Positions 15,316-24,200 of a stretch of 45,635 nt of DNA are shown in pieces. The stretch comes from Gammaproteobacteria bacterium. Its GTDB lineage: Bacteria; Pseudomonadota; Gammaproteobacteria; DSM-19610. Every line of letters starts with the position of its first letter. Positions within the stretch are counted from its first letter, which is position 1. Location of the stretch: contig DROT01000207.1 of assembly GCA_011321775.1 (NCBI GenBank), positions 1 through 45,635 of the forward strand, in the 5' to 3' direction. The notes below the pieces were generated by a model. The model was not told where the DNA came from and made no database searches. It saw nothing but the letters and a program-made list of their open reading frames with translations. Made by a program: the position numbers and the translations under genes.

Positions 15316-16033
15316 ACCAGGATTCACAGACCGCCTCAACTTCCTGATAAAAGGAAGAAAACCGTACACATGGGCATCGTCGATTGGCATTGACAGAGGC
15401 ACTATGGAACGGTTGAAAAAAGGTGCAGAGCCAAGGAGCGAGGTACTATCTGCAATCAGCATTGCAGAAAATGCTCGCTATGACTGGCTGATAGAGGGGA
15501 TTGAACCTCCATTCAGAGTATATAAATACCCAGGCGAAGAGCTTGCCGAGGTCATTCAGTGCCATATAACTGACAGGTCAGTCGATAAGATCTATGTCGT
15601 TTCCTCAGGTTCTAGGTATTGTTTTGTCTTGACCACGCACGTCGTAATTGAGCGACCAAAAAAACCAACGGCAGAGTTCGAACATGTAGAAATCTTATAT
15701 AGTGATGAACCGTTACATGCTCTTTATTCTGTCCGGTATGCTTTTCCTGATATATCAGTCTACGCTGTCGACATGCCGCGCGAGCAGTTTGACGATCTGA
15801 TTGGCGGACGCATAAGTAATTACGAACTCGTCGGATGGGGTGGTGCGCCTGGAATACTCAGTGAGTCTATGGAATGCCCTGACCAAGAGTCGTGGGATTC
15901 ATATTACCACCGGATGTCCAATATTATGCCAATGTTGAATGAGGCAAATGATTCTCTTGAGTCTGAACTGATTGATATTTTTAGGAAGATGCCTGACGAG
16001 AAAAAACGTGCCCTTGTAGATCTGCTCAGGTAA
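15311..16033 (+). CDS. CI-like phage repressor without a peptidase domain
   Basis: A 240-aa protein. Residues 1-65 look like a phage CI helix-turn-helix (FTDRLNFLIKG, WASSIGIDRGTMERLKKG, ENARYDWLIEG). The rest does not show the S24 signal-peptidase-like fold or its Ser-Lys dyad, and the last residues (LIDIFRKMPDEKKRALVDLL) are a C-terminal helix typical of CI proteins. No ribosome binding site precedes the ATG, so the mRNA may be leaderless. The gene is AT-rich relative to neighbours. Without a LexA-like domain, RecA-stimulated self-cleavage is unlikely, so induction may need an antirepressor. Confidence 0.75.
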   Translation: MKPGFTDRLNFLIKGRKPYTWASSIGIDRGTMERLKKGAEPRSEVLSAISIAENARYDWLIEGIEPPFRVYKYPGEELAEVIQCHITDRSVDKIYVVSSGSRYCFVLTTHVVIERPKKPTAEFEHVEILYSDEPLHALYSVRYAFPDISVYAVDMPREQFDDLIGGRISNYELVGWGGAPGILSESMECPDQESWDSYYHRMSNIMPMLNEANDSLESELIDIFRKMPDEKKRALVDLLR

Positions 16034-16039
16034 ATAAAG

Positions 16040-16354
16040 ATGGAATATGACTATAACTTTGCTTATCTAATCTCGTTTTTGGCCATCGCGATAATCGTTT
16101 ATTTCATTCCAAATTGGATTGCCTCTGCAAGAAAACATCACAACGCAAACGCGATATTTGTGACAAATTTATTATTGGGATGGACTGTAATCGGTTGGAT
16201 CGCTGCTTTGATATGGGCCTTAACTGAAACCAAGGGTGCCAACGATGGCAATCTTCAAGACGGCTCGGCAATGAAGATGTGCCCATTTTGTGCGGAGACA
16301 ATTAAGGAGGAAGCGACCGTGTGCAGATATTGTGGTCGCGACATCAATGTATAG
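16040..16354 (+). CDS. Superinfection-immunity membrane protein with zinc ribbon
   Basis: A 104-aa protein six bases after the repressor. Two TM helices enclose the pattern of the superinfection immunity (Imm) family: FIPNWIASARKHHNANAIF, then LLGWTVIGWIAALIWALTE. A C-terminal zinc ribbon follows (CPFCAETIKEEATVCRYCG). Imm proteins of T4 type sit in the inner membrane and stop DNA entry of related phages. Position beside the repressor supports expression in the lysogen. The family also includes general membrane proteins, so exclusion activity is inference. Confidence 0.75.
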   Translation: MEYDYNFAYLISFLAIAIIVYFIPNWIASARKHHNANAIFVTNLLLGWTVIGWIAALIWALTETKGANDGNLQDGSAMKMCPFCAETIKEEATVCRYCGRDINV

Positions 16355-16503
16355 ATAATTACTAGACCGCCTTATCGCCGCCCTGCCCCCTGAAAAAACA
16401 GGCACTGATCCTCCTACTATCTGAGAGAGATGCCTATGCAGTTACTTCAGGCGGCAAGGCCAGCCCTGGCCGAAATAAGAGTGGATGACAAGGAGAAGAG
16501 CCG

Positions 16504-16584
16504 ATGTCAGAAAGGAAACCTGGAAAAATCCAGCAATGCATGCATGGTCCGCACCTGATACTGAATCACTTCAAGGACATCTGA
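16504..16584 (+). CDS. Possible 26-aa peptide resembling the start of the Pro-rich protein
   Basis: AAGGAG precedes an ATG reading MSERKPGKIQQ, similar in DNA and protein to the start of the proline-rich gene at 17299 (MSGRKPKPQPGRI). It stops after 26 codons. It may be a truncated duplicate or a real small peptide. The rest of 16355-16596 holds no convincing gene. Confidence 0.35.
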   Translation: MSERKPGKIQQCMHGPHLILNHFKDI

Positions 16585-16596
16585 CACCAAAAAACC

Positions 16597-17280
16597 ATGG
16601 AAGCACTGATCGTAATCCTGGCCATTGGCGCAATCTTTTTTGTTTTCATCTACCAGCGGCAGGCGGAGGAAAGAGAACGGCTTGCAAGAGAAAACGAAAT
16701 TGAGGAACAGAAGCATATTATCATGGAGTCGCTCGAAATTATTCAAAACTCTTCGAATGAGAAAACCAGAAGATCCAGAATCGGCGTCATCCAGGATGCC
16801 GCAGCAAAAATAATATCTATCAACAAGTCACATGAGTACGCAAAGTCTGTTCTCGCGCTCTTACCTCAGCTTGAAAAACAGATCGCGTTCGATGCTGCCA
16901 ACGATCGCATTGAGAAACTGTTCGAGCGTGCGAAGGCAGCAAAAACAGTCAACACAGTAAAGAAAAACATTAGCCTTGCAGTGGGTGAACTAGAAGACAT
17001 ATTCAATAAGGGACTGATAGACGAGGACGAATTCAACCGAAACAAAAAGATACTGCTCAAATTCGCGAGCGACTTCGAACATGATTCGTACATGGAAAAA
17101 GGGAAAAGGCTTGAGTTCAAGGGCCAGAAAAAGCGGGCCCTGGATGCCTATCAGGATGCGTTATACACACTACTCAATGACGGGATTCCTGATGATGAGC
17201 AGACCGAAGAAATAGCCGCGCTACAGAAGAAAATAGAGAATCTTGCTGGCGCCAAAACGAATAGCAAGAAGGATAAATGA
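16597..17280 (+). CDS. Membrane-anchored coiled-coil/TPR-like protein
   Basis: A 227-aa protein. Residues 3-20 (ALIVILAIGAIFFVFIYQ) form one N-terminal TM helix. A long charged helical region follows (RQAEERERLARENEIEEQK), with a short SHOCT-like segment (LEDIFNKGLIDEDEFNRNK) and a TPR-like helix pair near the end (GKRLEFKGQKKRALDAYQDAL). It likely projects into the cytoplasm from the inner membrane. AT-rich and in the lysogeny cassette, it may help an exclusion or defence function. No named family is recognised. Confidence 0.6.
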   Translation: MEALIVILAIGAIFFVFIYQRQAEERERLARENEIEEQKHIIMESLEIIQNSSNEKTRRSRIGVIQDAAAKIISINKSHEYAKSVLALLPQLEKQIAFDAANDRIEKLFERAKAAKTVNTVKKNISLAVGELEDIFNKGLIDEDEFNRNKKILLKFASDFEHDSYMEKGKRLEFKGQKKRALDAYQDALYTLLNDGIPDDEQTEEIAALQKKIENLAGAKTNSKKDK

Positions 17281-17298
17281 CATTAAGGAGGAATGCAG

Positions 17299-17454
17299 AT
17301 GTCAGGCAGGAAACCGAAACCTCAACCGGGTAGAATCCCACCAGGGCGCAAGATTCCATTGTCAGAGCCGGTGCCAGCAGACAGGCCGGTACGGGACACG
17401 CCAGATACCGTGACCCCGACCCATCGACCACCAACGAGGCCACCGAAGAAATGA
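17299..17454 (+). CDS. Short proline-rich protein paired with SLATT gene
   Basis: A 51-aa basic, proline-rich peptide (starts MSGRKPKPQPGRIPPGRK, ends RPPTRPPKK) with a near-perfect AAGGAGG ahead of the ATG at 17299. Its stop overlaps the SLATT gene start (ATGA), so both are translated together. It is likely disordered, perhaps a ligand or regulator of the membrane protein. No known family is recognised. Confidence 0.6.
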   Translation: MSGRKPKPQPGRIPPGRKIPLSEPVPADRPVRDTPDTVTPTHRPPTRPPKK

Positions 17455-17975
17455 ACGATGCAGCCGAGATCGAAGAAGCGCCAGACGAGCGCTACCCGTT
17501 GCTGTTCAACGTGCGCCGGTCGATCCGCTATCACATGCGTAGGGAGGCGTTCTTCAGCGGTTGGCACAATGTGACCAGCGCCGCCGGTGTGATTTTCGGG
17601 TCCGCCGCGGTCGGTGCTCTGGTGACCCGCCTTGACAACAGGGTCGCGCTCTATGCGGCCGCCATGGTGGCGGTGTTTTCAGCCATCGACCTGGTCATAG
17701 GGACGGCGGAGAAGGCCCGCCGCCACAATGACCTGCGCCGGCGGTTCGTGGATCTGGAGCGGAAAATCATCGCGAAGCAGGCGAATATGGAAACCCTGCA
17801 GGACGAGTACCTCGCCATCGAGGCCGATGAGCCACCCGTCCTGCGCGCGCTGGATACGATCTGCCACAACGATCTCCTCCAGGCAGAAGGCCACAAGGAA
17901 GGCTTTGTCGACATTCCGTGGCACGAGCGCATAACTGCCCACTTCATCAACTGGCCCGTCGAAAGGCGCCCGTGA
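17451..17975 (+). CDS. SLATT-type two-TM protein (putative pore-forming effector)
   Basis: A 174-aa protein with two TM helices near residues 38-58 (NVTSAAGVIFGSAAVGALV) and 64-84 (VALYAAAMVAVFSAIDLVIG), preceded by a basic helix RRSIRYHMRREAFFSGWH and followed by a long amphipathic helix. This is the layout of SLATT/SMODS-associating 2TM domains, predicted effectors in nucleotide-activated antiphage systems. Here no SMODS cyclase or SLOG sensor is adjacent; the partner is a Pro-rich peptide. Membrane damage on phage infection is a reasonable inference, not proven. Confidence 0.7.
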   Translation: MNDAAEIEEAPDERYPLLFNVRRSIRYHMRREAFFSGWHNVTSAAGVIFGSAAVGALVTRLDNRVALYAAAMVAVFSAIDLVIGTAEKARRHNDLRRRFVDLERKIIAKQANMETLQDEYLAIEADEPPVLRALDTICHNDLLQAEGHKEGFVDIPWHERITAHFINWPVERRP

Positions 17976-17993
17976 TCCAGACCTGGCACTGAA

Positions 17994-18242
17994 TCATTTT
18001 GCTGCGGCGCGGTAGAACTCGCGCACTGAGACGCCGGCCTGTTTGGCCATGCTCTTGACGTTTTTCGCGCTGACCTCGCCTTTGTGGCAGTCCAGCGTTA
18101 CCTTCCACATCCTGCCGTTTTCGTCGATCTTCTTGTATTGCTCATGGGATCCACGAGTTTTCCTGTTTTCCTTTTCGAACCCTAGATTCTTCAGGGCTCT
18201 CTTGGCTTCCCTGCATTTGAGCGGCTTGAATTTCCCGAACAT
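17994..18242 (-). CDS. HicA-like mRNA interferase toxin
   Basis: An 82-aa basic protein with the HicA dsRBD-like fold: KPLKCREAKRALKNLGFE, then the catalytic-type GSHEQYK and the C-terminal KNVKSMAKQAGVS. HicA cleaves mRNA and is neutralised by HicB. The HicB-like gene lies 101 bases upstream, an inverted order relative to the usual hicA-hicB. It converges with the SLATT gene, 18 bases apart. Likely a stabilising module or abortive-infection device. Confidence 0.8.
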   Translation of the reverse strand: MFGKFKPLKCREAKRALKNLGFEKENRKTRGSHEQYKKIDENGRMWKVTLDCHKGEVSAKNVKSMAKQAGVSVREFYRAAAK

Positions 18243-18343
18243 CTGAGCAAGATCCTGGAGTCGTTTCCCAGGAATCTAACACATTCCACGAACGGGACCA
18301 GTCCACCGACTGGAACGTCAAGAACAGGTTTACGAAGGGAATA

Positions 18344-18682
18344 TCAGGCCGGCTTCAGGGGCATGCCGAGGGAAAGCAGGCTGTGGCCGTCGCAGCCTCC
18401 TCCGCCCTTTCGCATGCGGTCGAGCCAGCACAGGAACCGGATGTAGTGGTAGCGAATCCGGAAAGGCAGGGGCGCTGGACGCGGGATCAGATCGTCGATG
18501 TAGGCGACGTCATCGCCCAGCGCTTCTTCGATGTAGTCGCGGACCTGGTCGTCCAGCTTGCGCCTGACCTCCTCCAGCGAATCGCCATCCGCCGCGAGGT
18601 TCAGGTCGATGCAGATGCCGAACCAGGAACCGTCGTGGTTCTGCTCTGCATAGCATCTTAGCTTGAGATCTCTTGCGCGCAT
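18344..18682 (-). CDS. HicB-like (DUF1902-type) antitoxin
   Basis: A 112-aa protein whose first 60 residues follow the partial RNase H fold of HicB (RCYAEQNHDGSWFGICIDLN, then DSLEEVRRKLDDQVRDYIEEAL). The C-terminal part (PLPFRIRYHYIRFLCWLDRM) is not the usual HTH or RHH DNA-binding domain, so autoregulation may be absent or work otherwise. It precedes the HicA-like gene on the same strand. Confidence 0.65.
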   Translation of the reverse strand: MRARDLKLRCYAEQNHDGSWFGICIDLNLAADGDSLEEVRRKLDDQVRDYIEEALGDDVAYIDDLIPRPAPLPFRIRYHYIRFLCWLDRMRKGGGGCDGHSLLSLGMPLKPA

Positions 18683-18714
18683 GATTCGCTGTTCTCGGTC
18701 GAATCAAGATGCAG

Positions 18715-18870
18715 CTATGCCGCCTCGGCAAAATCAGCGGATTCTTCCTCACAGCAATCCGTATCCCACACTAGCCAGTGTATTTTCTTTAGGTCCGCGC
18801 AGTCCATCCCCAGCAACACACTCTCCAGCGCTTCCCTAAAGATGTTCTCGAAATGTGCCACCGATTCCAT
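18715..18870 (-). CDS. 51-aa acidic small protein
   Basis: A 51-aa acidic peptide (MESVAHFENIFREALESVLL) with AAGGGGG upstream of the ATG at 18870. It begins 15 bases after the stop of the 180-aa gene, so the two are likely an operon. A CC pair and Glu run lie near its end. No family is recognised; antitoxin-like size and charge are noted only as a possibility. Confidence 0.5.
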   Translation of the reverse strand: MESVAHFENIFREALESVLLGMDCADLKKIHWLVWDTDCCEEESADFAEAA

Positions 18871-18885
18871 AGCTGACCCCCTTTG

Positions 18886-19428
18886 TTACACCGCTTCTAT
18901 AACCAACCATCTCTGCTGGCGATATATATTGAATGGCTGTTCTGGATCGTTCATGTGTTTCGCAATCAACGCATCGAACACACTGACAATCTCGTCATCT
19001 CGGCCATAGATCTTGAATTTCCTCACCTGGTTGATCGCTATCGCGAATGCAGACGTGATTGCAAACATGATGACGTTCAACACCTTCCCAAGACTCTCCT
19101 GATCTACAGAGTCTTGTAAATTCATTATCGAACTGGGCTCGAGATCGATATTCAGGAACTTGATAGAGGGATCTTTCGCCCTGTGTGCGTTGGTCAATTC
19201 AACCAGCGCTACAGGGCACCCATCGCCATCGACCACTACGTGCAGCCAGAGATCTCCGCTTTCCTGGTTTGGGTCTACATACTTTTCGCACCAACCAACA
19301 GTGCGTTGGTACGTAGGCCAAAGTATGTCTATCGCCTCATCCGGTAGGGCTTCTATCTTGGCTTTCCACTGGTCGCGGATTTTGCCCAGCAGCTCCTCAT
19401 TGAGCTCTACGAAGCTGTATCCGTCCAC
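18886..19428 (-). CDS. Unrecognised 180-aa protein
   Basis: A 180-aa protein with a mixed alpha/beta pattern; a segment LWLHVVVDGDGCPVALVELTN looks like paired strands of a GNAT-like fold, but motif A is not evident. A hydrophobic helix (VLNVIMFAITSAFAIAINQV) lies near residue 125. GTG at 19428 has GAAGGA upstream; a TTG at 19452 is possible. It is AT-rich with its own TTGACA promoter, so it resembles a moron expressed in the lysogen. Confidence 0.6.
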   Translation of the reverse strand: MDGYSFVELNEELLGKIRDQWKAKIEALPDEAIDILWPTYQRTVGWCEKYVDPNQESGDLWLHVVVDGDGCPVALVELTNAHRAKDPSIKFLNIDLEPSSIMNLQDSVDQESLGKVLNVIMFAITSAFAIAINQVRKFKIYGRDDEIVSVFDALIAKHMNDPEQPFNIYRQQRWLVIEAV

Positions 19429-19648
19429 TATGCCGGTCCTTCCCAATAGCAAAACCGGGCAGAAACCCTACCAAAATATCGACCGAACCACCAAAAATAT
19501 TAACCTCGTTTTTATATGCATTTTTCGAGCCATCAAAAAACCGCCAAGTAAAAACAATCAGTTATAATTTTTTCATCTGCGCTGTGTTAAAAATACTGAC
19601 ACAAAGACCTGGGTCGTCGAATTGTGAAACGACATTCGTGGTGGAAAA

Positions 19649-19677
19649 CAAATAGTTACGGTTGCGCGATCTGTCAA
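19649..19677 (-). promoter_or_regulatory. Promoter of the 180-aa/51-aa unit
   Basis: TTGACA (19677-19672) and TATTTG (19654-19649) are 17 bases apart on the minus strand, in an AT-rich gap of 230-255 bases that holds no gene I can support. It lies just after the late operon stop at 19684. Confidence 0.65.
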
Positions 19678-19683
19678 TAGGAT

Positions 19684-20040
19684 TTACACGCGATCACCGC
19701 TATTTGCGCCACCGGGGGGCAGCGGCCGGCTGGCGAGGAAGAAGGGCCTCATGAGCAGCACCGCAAGCCAGAATCCCCATGCCAGCGGCGGCCACATGCC
19801 AAGCGCGAGCAGGTGGCGGCGCATTGTGGCATCGGCCTCGCCGATTGTCACTACCCTCTCTGCCACCAGGTGGCGGCGCATGAAGTCGTGCAGCACGCAT
19901 GCGGGGGTGTAGCGGTCCAGGTCGATGAACCGCTCCAGCAGCCGCCGCAGCCATGGCCACATGGTGCAGCCGTCGGACCTGAAGCCTTCCGGTGTGGTCC
20001 AGCCGTCGAATGAGACGCTTTTGCGCGCTTTTCTGTCCAT
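19684..20040 (-). CDS. DUF1353-like phage protein
   Basis: A 118-aa protein with the DUF1353 pattern: FRSDGCTMWPWLRRL, then TPACVLHDFMRRH and a C-terminal hydrophobic segment (LAWGFWLAVLLMRPFFL). Such proteins are common at the distal end of siphophage tail operons; their function is unknown. It is the last gene of the leftward late operon, four bases after the second fibre gene. Confidence 0.65.
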   Translation of the reverse strand: MDRKARKSVSFDGWTTPEGFRSDGCTMWPWLRRLLERFIDLDRYTPACVLHDFMRRHLVAERVVTIGEADATMRRHLLALGMWPPLAWGFWLAVLLMRPFFLASRPLPPGGANSGDRV

Positions 20041-20044
20041 GTCG

Positions 20045-21202
20045 TCACCCGCATAGGTAGATGCACGGGACCTGCTTGACCTCGTCCGGCGAGTCGAACG
20101 TCACCGGCGCGCGGGCCCTGGCCACGGTGTAGTTGTGATAGAGGTCGTCATCCTGCCGCATCCCCTTGCCTGGCATCGACGAGGTGCAGATGTAGTCGCC
20201 GGCCTCGATGTCGCCACCCTCGCCGCAGACGTTGATGTGGCCTTCTCCCAATGCGTTGAAGCTGATCAGATCGTATTCCGCTGCAATCTGTTCGAAGCCC
20301 TGGACCGGCGGCAGTTGTCCGTCTTCGTCGCGCTCGGCATCCTGGTCCAGCAATGCCGCTGGGATATTTCGCTCATTGAGGTCCGAGGTGAAGACGCATA
20401 CGCCAACGGCCGTCTTCTGCGCCTTTTGCGACGATGGCGCGACTTCAAAAATCGCGTTGGAGATGTTGGAGGACCGTACCAGGCGGACATCGACGACGAT
20501 ATCGCCCAGTTCAATATCTGGATCCTTGATCAGGCCGTCGTGTGCGCCGGTGAATGGTCCGTAGTTGACCCCAGAGCCATTAGCATAGAAATCGTAAGTT
20601 GCACCTTCGCCCAGGACGCCTTTGTCATCTCTCGATCGTCCCTTTAGGCCAATACTTGTGTCAGAGTAACCGTATGCTCCCAAGTTAGACGAAGAGCTGC
20701 CATATATCCCAAAAGATGTGTCAGACTGGCCATATATCCCGACCCAAGACGTGCTATAGCATCCCAGCGGAGTAGAAAGAGACGAGTATATGTTTAGCTG
20801 GCCATTCCCATCAGTTGCCAACAAACTATTCTTCCTCTCAGTTACAGCACTGCCCGGAGACGCATTAAATCCATCGACGGTATCTGCATCACCAGTTATA
20901 TCAGCCGGGAGCGATCCAGAAGCATCGAGTGGTAGAAGATTGTTTGCTGTTGGTGTTGCGCTTGCATGGATTCCGTCGACTGTGTCGACGTTAATCAGGT
21001 ATTTGGTGGTAAGTTCGGTCCAGGCGGTGCCGTCCCATTTTTCGAAGCGGGCGTTGGCGTCGCTCCAGCGGATGGTGCCGACGGGCAGGTTGCTCGACGT
21101 GGTGCCGTCGAACATCTTGGCCAGGTCGTCGTCGCGCGCCTTCAGCAGGTTCAGGAAGTCCTGGTAGAGATCGGTGAGTGTCGGAAGGTTCCAGTCTGCC
21201 AT
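20045..21202 (-). CDS. Tail fibre with GxYG repeats and C-terminal conserved domain
   Basis: A 385-aa fibre-like protein. The N-terminus (DLYQDFLNLLKARDDDL) probably attaches to the tail tip. DTVDGIHAS and DTVDGFNAS are fibre shaft signatures. Residues about 155-200 contain YG repeats (IYGQSD, IYGSSS, AYGYSD, LKGRS) as in phage spikes. The C-terminus (EGHINVCGEGGDIEAGDYIC) is a domain common to gammaproteobacterial prophage fibres. It starts one base after the gpJ-like stop. It likely binds the host receptor. Confidence 0.75.
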   Translation of the reverse strand: MADWNLPTLTDLYQDFLNLLKARDDDLAKMFDGTTSSNLPVGTIRWSDANARFEKWDGTAWTELTTKYLINVDTVDGIHASATPTANNLLPLDASGSLPADITGDADTVDGFNASPGSAVTERKNSLLATDGNGQLNIYSSLSTPLGCYSTSWVGIYGQSDTSFGIYGSSSSNLGAYGYSDTSIGLKGRSRDDKGVLGEGATYDFYANGSGVNYGPFTGAHDGLIKDPDIELGDIVVDVRLVRSSNISNAIFEVAPSSQKAQKTAVGVCVFTSDLNERNIPAALLDQDAERDEDGQLPPVQGFEQIAAEYDLISFNALGEGHINVCGEGGDIEAGDYICTSSMPGKGMRQDDDLYHNYTVARARAPVTFDSPDEVKQVPCIYLCG

Positions 21203-21203
21203 G

Positions 21204-24200
21204 TCAATACCCCTTGGCGGCCCACGAGAACTCGCCGCTCACGCGGTTGCCGCTGCTGTCGAACAGATAGACGCTGAAATCGGTCGGGTATGGTGCGTCC
21301 ACGAAGTCGTAGACTGCGGTGACCGAGCTGGTGCCCTTTGCGGTGACCGTCAGCGAGGTGATATCGATGAATTGCCTGTTGAAGGTGACCGTGGTGCCGC
21401 CGGTGTCGGCCGCGTTGGCGACCCCGTCTCCGGCGTCGTTCTTGAGCTTCACGTCCAGCTTGACCTCCAGATTGGTCACCTGGAGCAGGTCGTCTCCGCC
21501 CGAGGCGGAGAAATCCAGCCGCACCTTTACATACTGGAAGTCGGTGGCGAACACCTGCCACACGCCGACGTAATCCGTCCACGGGTCCGTGGCGAGCTTG
21601 CGGACCGAGATCGTCGGAGTGACGTTCACGGCGCCGGAGATCAGCGAGGAACTCATCACCACGCTGACCAGCGTGGCGGGGAGCACGGTGCCGTAGTCGA
21701 ATTCCTCTTCGTAGACGGCTGAATTCACGGACGGCTGGATGAAGTGCGGAAAACCTGCATCCACCTGGTCCTGCGGGCTGTTGTAGCCGTTGTTGACGAA
21801 GTGCTGTTCGTAGGTGTCGTTGTCGTCCACGGGCACCAGCAGGTCGCCGTTCGCCATGACGATGGCGTTGGTCTTGGTGCCCGAGAAATCGCTGAACCAG
21901 TCCGCCTGCAGGACGTAGTCCGGCGGCTCGTTGACCTTTGCGACGATGGACTGCTCCTGGCCATAGTTGCCGGCGGTGTCGATGGCCACCACCCAGTAGG
22001 TGTAGTCGTCGGCCAGGCTCTCGAAGAAAGTGGCGAAAGTGCCGTCCACGGTCTGCAGCACCGTCGCGGTCTCAAAGTCCGCGCCCCGGCGGATCTCGTA
22101 AGTGGCGATGGGCAGGGTGCCGGCCGTGCCGGCCCAGCGCAGCAGGACGTTGTTGTCGATCACCTCCTGGGTGAGCGATGGCTGCGCGGGCGGCGTGATG
22201 ACCACATCGATGGCCGATGCCGTCCCCAGGTTGCCGGCGGCGTCGATGGCGGCCACCCAGTAGCGGCGCGTGCCGCTGAAGTCCACCCGCACCGCGTAGG
22301 AGGTGCCCTTGATGGTGGCGACGAAGGTGCCAGTGGCCCAATCCGCGCCGTAGCGGATCTCGTATTCGACGATGGGGAAGTCGCCCGCCGAGGCCTGCCA
22401 GGCGAGGTGGACCTGCTCGCCCTTGAAATGGTTGCTCACGGAGGGCTGCGCCGGCGCGGTGATGGTGAGGCTGGCCGCCGCCGCGTTGGTGGACCAGTTG
22501 CCGGAGGTGTCCACCGCCTTGATGAGGAAATCGTAGATGCCGCTCATGGCCATGGCCCACAGAAACTCCGTGGATCGCGTGCGGGCCAGGAAGGTCGATG
22601 TGGCCCAGTCCGTGCCGCGCCGGATCTCGTATTCCGCCACGTCCACGTCCGGCACCGCGTACCAGCTCAGCAAGATGGAGTAGTCCTGGCGCGCCGCCGT
22701 GAATCCGGCCACGTCCTGCGGCGGCGCGGACTTGCCCTCGATGGTGTAGGTCTGGCTGATCTTGCTCGCCGGGCCGTATTCGCCCGCCAGGTTGAACGCC
22801 GTCACCTCGATGGTCGCGGTACCGGATGCCGGACCCTGGAACTCGAAGCGCCGGTCCAGGGTGCGGCCGATCTCGGCGGGCTGCGCGCCGTTGTAGCCGA
22901 CCCGGACGATCGCGCCGCCGTATTCCCCGTCCACGTCCCAGACGGCGACGATGGTGGTGGCGAACCCGGCGCCGGCGCGGATCAGGGTGTCGGCGACCTC
23001 CAGCTTGGTCACTGTCGGGACCTGCGTGCCCTGGGTCGCGCCCGGCAGGTAGGTGTAGCTGTTGAACTCCTGCAGGTAGTAGTCGTCGTCCTCGTCCGTC
23101 GCAGTGATGCGCACCAGGCGGTCGGAGAGCGGCTTGACGTCGAGGATCTTCACCTTCTTGCCCGGGGTCGCCTTGGGCTCGAACACCCAGGTGTAATCCA
23201 TGGGCGGATGGTTCGGGTCGTCGTCCGGAGCGCTGGGCAGCGGCGTGGAGAGCGTGATGACGTCCGCCTCTCCGGCCTGGTACACCACATCGTAGATGTT
23301 GTAGCTGCCGTCCGGGAAGCGGACGCCGATGTAGTGCGCCTGGCCGGAGGTGAACGGGACCTTGCGGTCCAGCGAGAGCACCGTGGTCGTGCCAGCCACC
23401 AGGCGGCCGGAGTAGCCCCACTGGGTCAGGTCGTGGCTCAGGGTGACCACGTCGCCGCGGTTGCAGACCATGCCTTCGAAGTCCGTCTCCCAGGTGATCC
23501 GCCGGCGGCGGTGGCTGTGGGTGGCCGCGATGAGGTTGGCCTCCCTGCCCGCCTGGTCCTTCGAGGTGATGCCCATGATCTCCAGCTCCACCGGCCTGGT
23601 CGGGTTCGTGACGCCTGGCACAGTGGCGCGGACGGTGTCCTGCTGCCACTCGATGGCGGGGTTGATGAATCGCAGGACGATTTCGTCCGCCAGGTCGCGG
23701 CTGGCGTAGTCCACGCTGAATGTACTGCGGCGGATGTTGTTCATGCCGAACACCTGGACCGACGGCTGTGCCGCCTGGTCCCAGACCACGCCGAGCTTGC
23801 CGTTGGCCCAGGTCTTGGCCCCACGGCCGCAGCGCGCGATGACGTCCAGCATCTGACCGGCGGTCATCGGGCGGTCGAACACCAGGTTGCACTGCAGGTT
23901 TTTCGAATCGCACCAGGCGCCCCAGGCCTTGATGGCCTCGATGTCGATCTGGGCGTCCGCGAGGCCGGCGCCGGCGATGATCTTGCCGCCGGCGTCCTTG
24001 AGGCCTCGCGCGAGCCAGAGGAACCACCAGGCCGGGTTGCTGGTCGCCTGGCGCACCCATGCGGCCCCGTCCCAGACGTCCGCCTCGGCCGTCGCCAGGG
24101 CGCTCAGGCGGTCCACGCGGCCATTGATCTGGCCGCTGGCCTTGATCTTGAGCGCGAAGCGCTTCTGCCCGCTGTAGTCGGCGGTATCCGGCTGGAAGCT

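Noticed and set aside
16428-16556. 42-codon ORF overlapping the 26-aa peptide in another frame
   Set aside because: No good ribosome site and no recognisable feature; it competes with a better-supported small frame.
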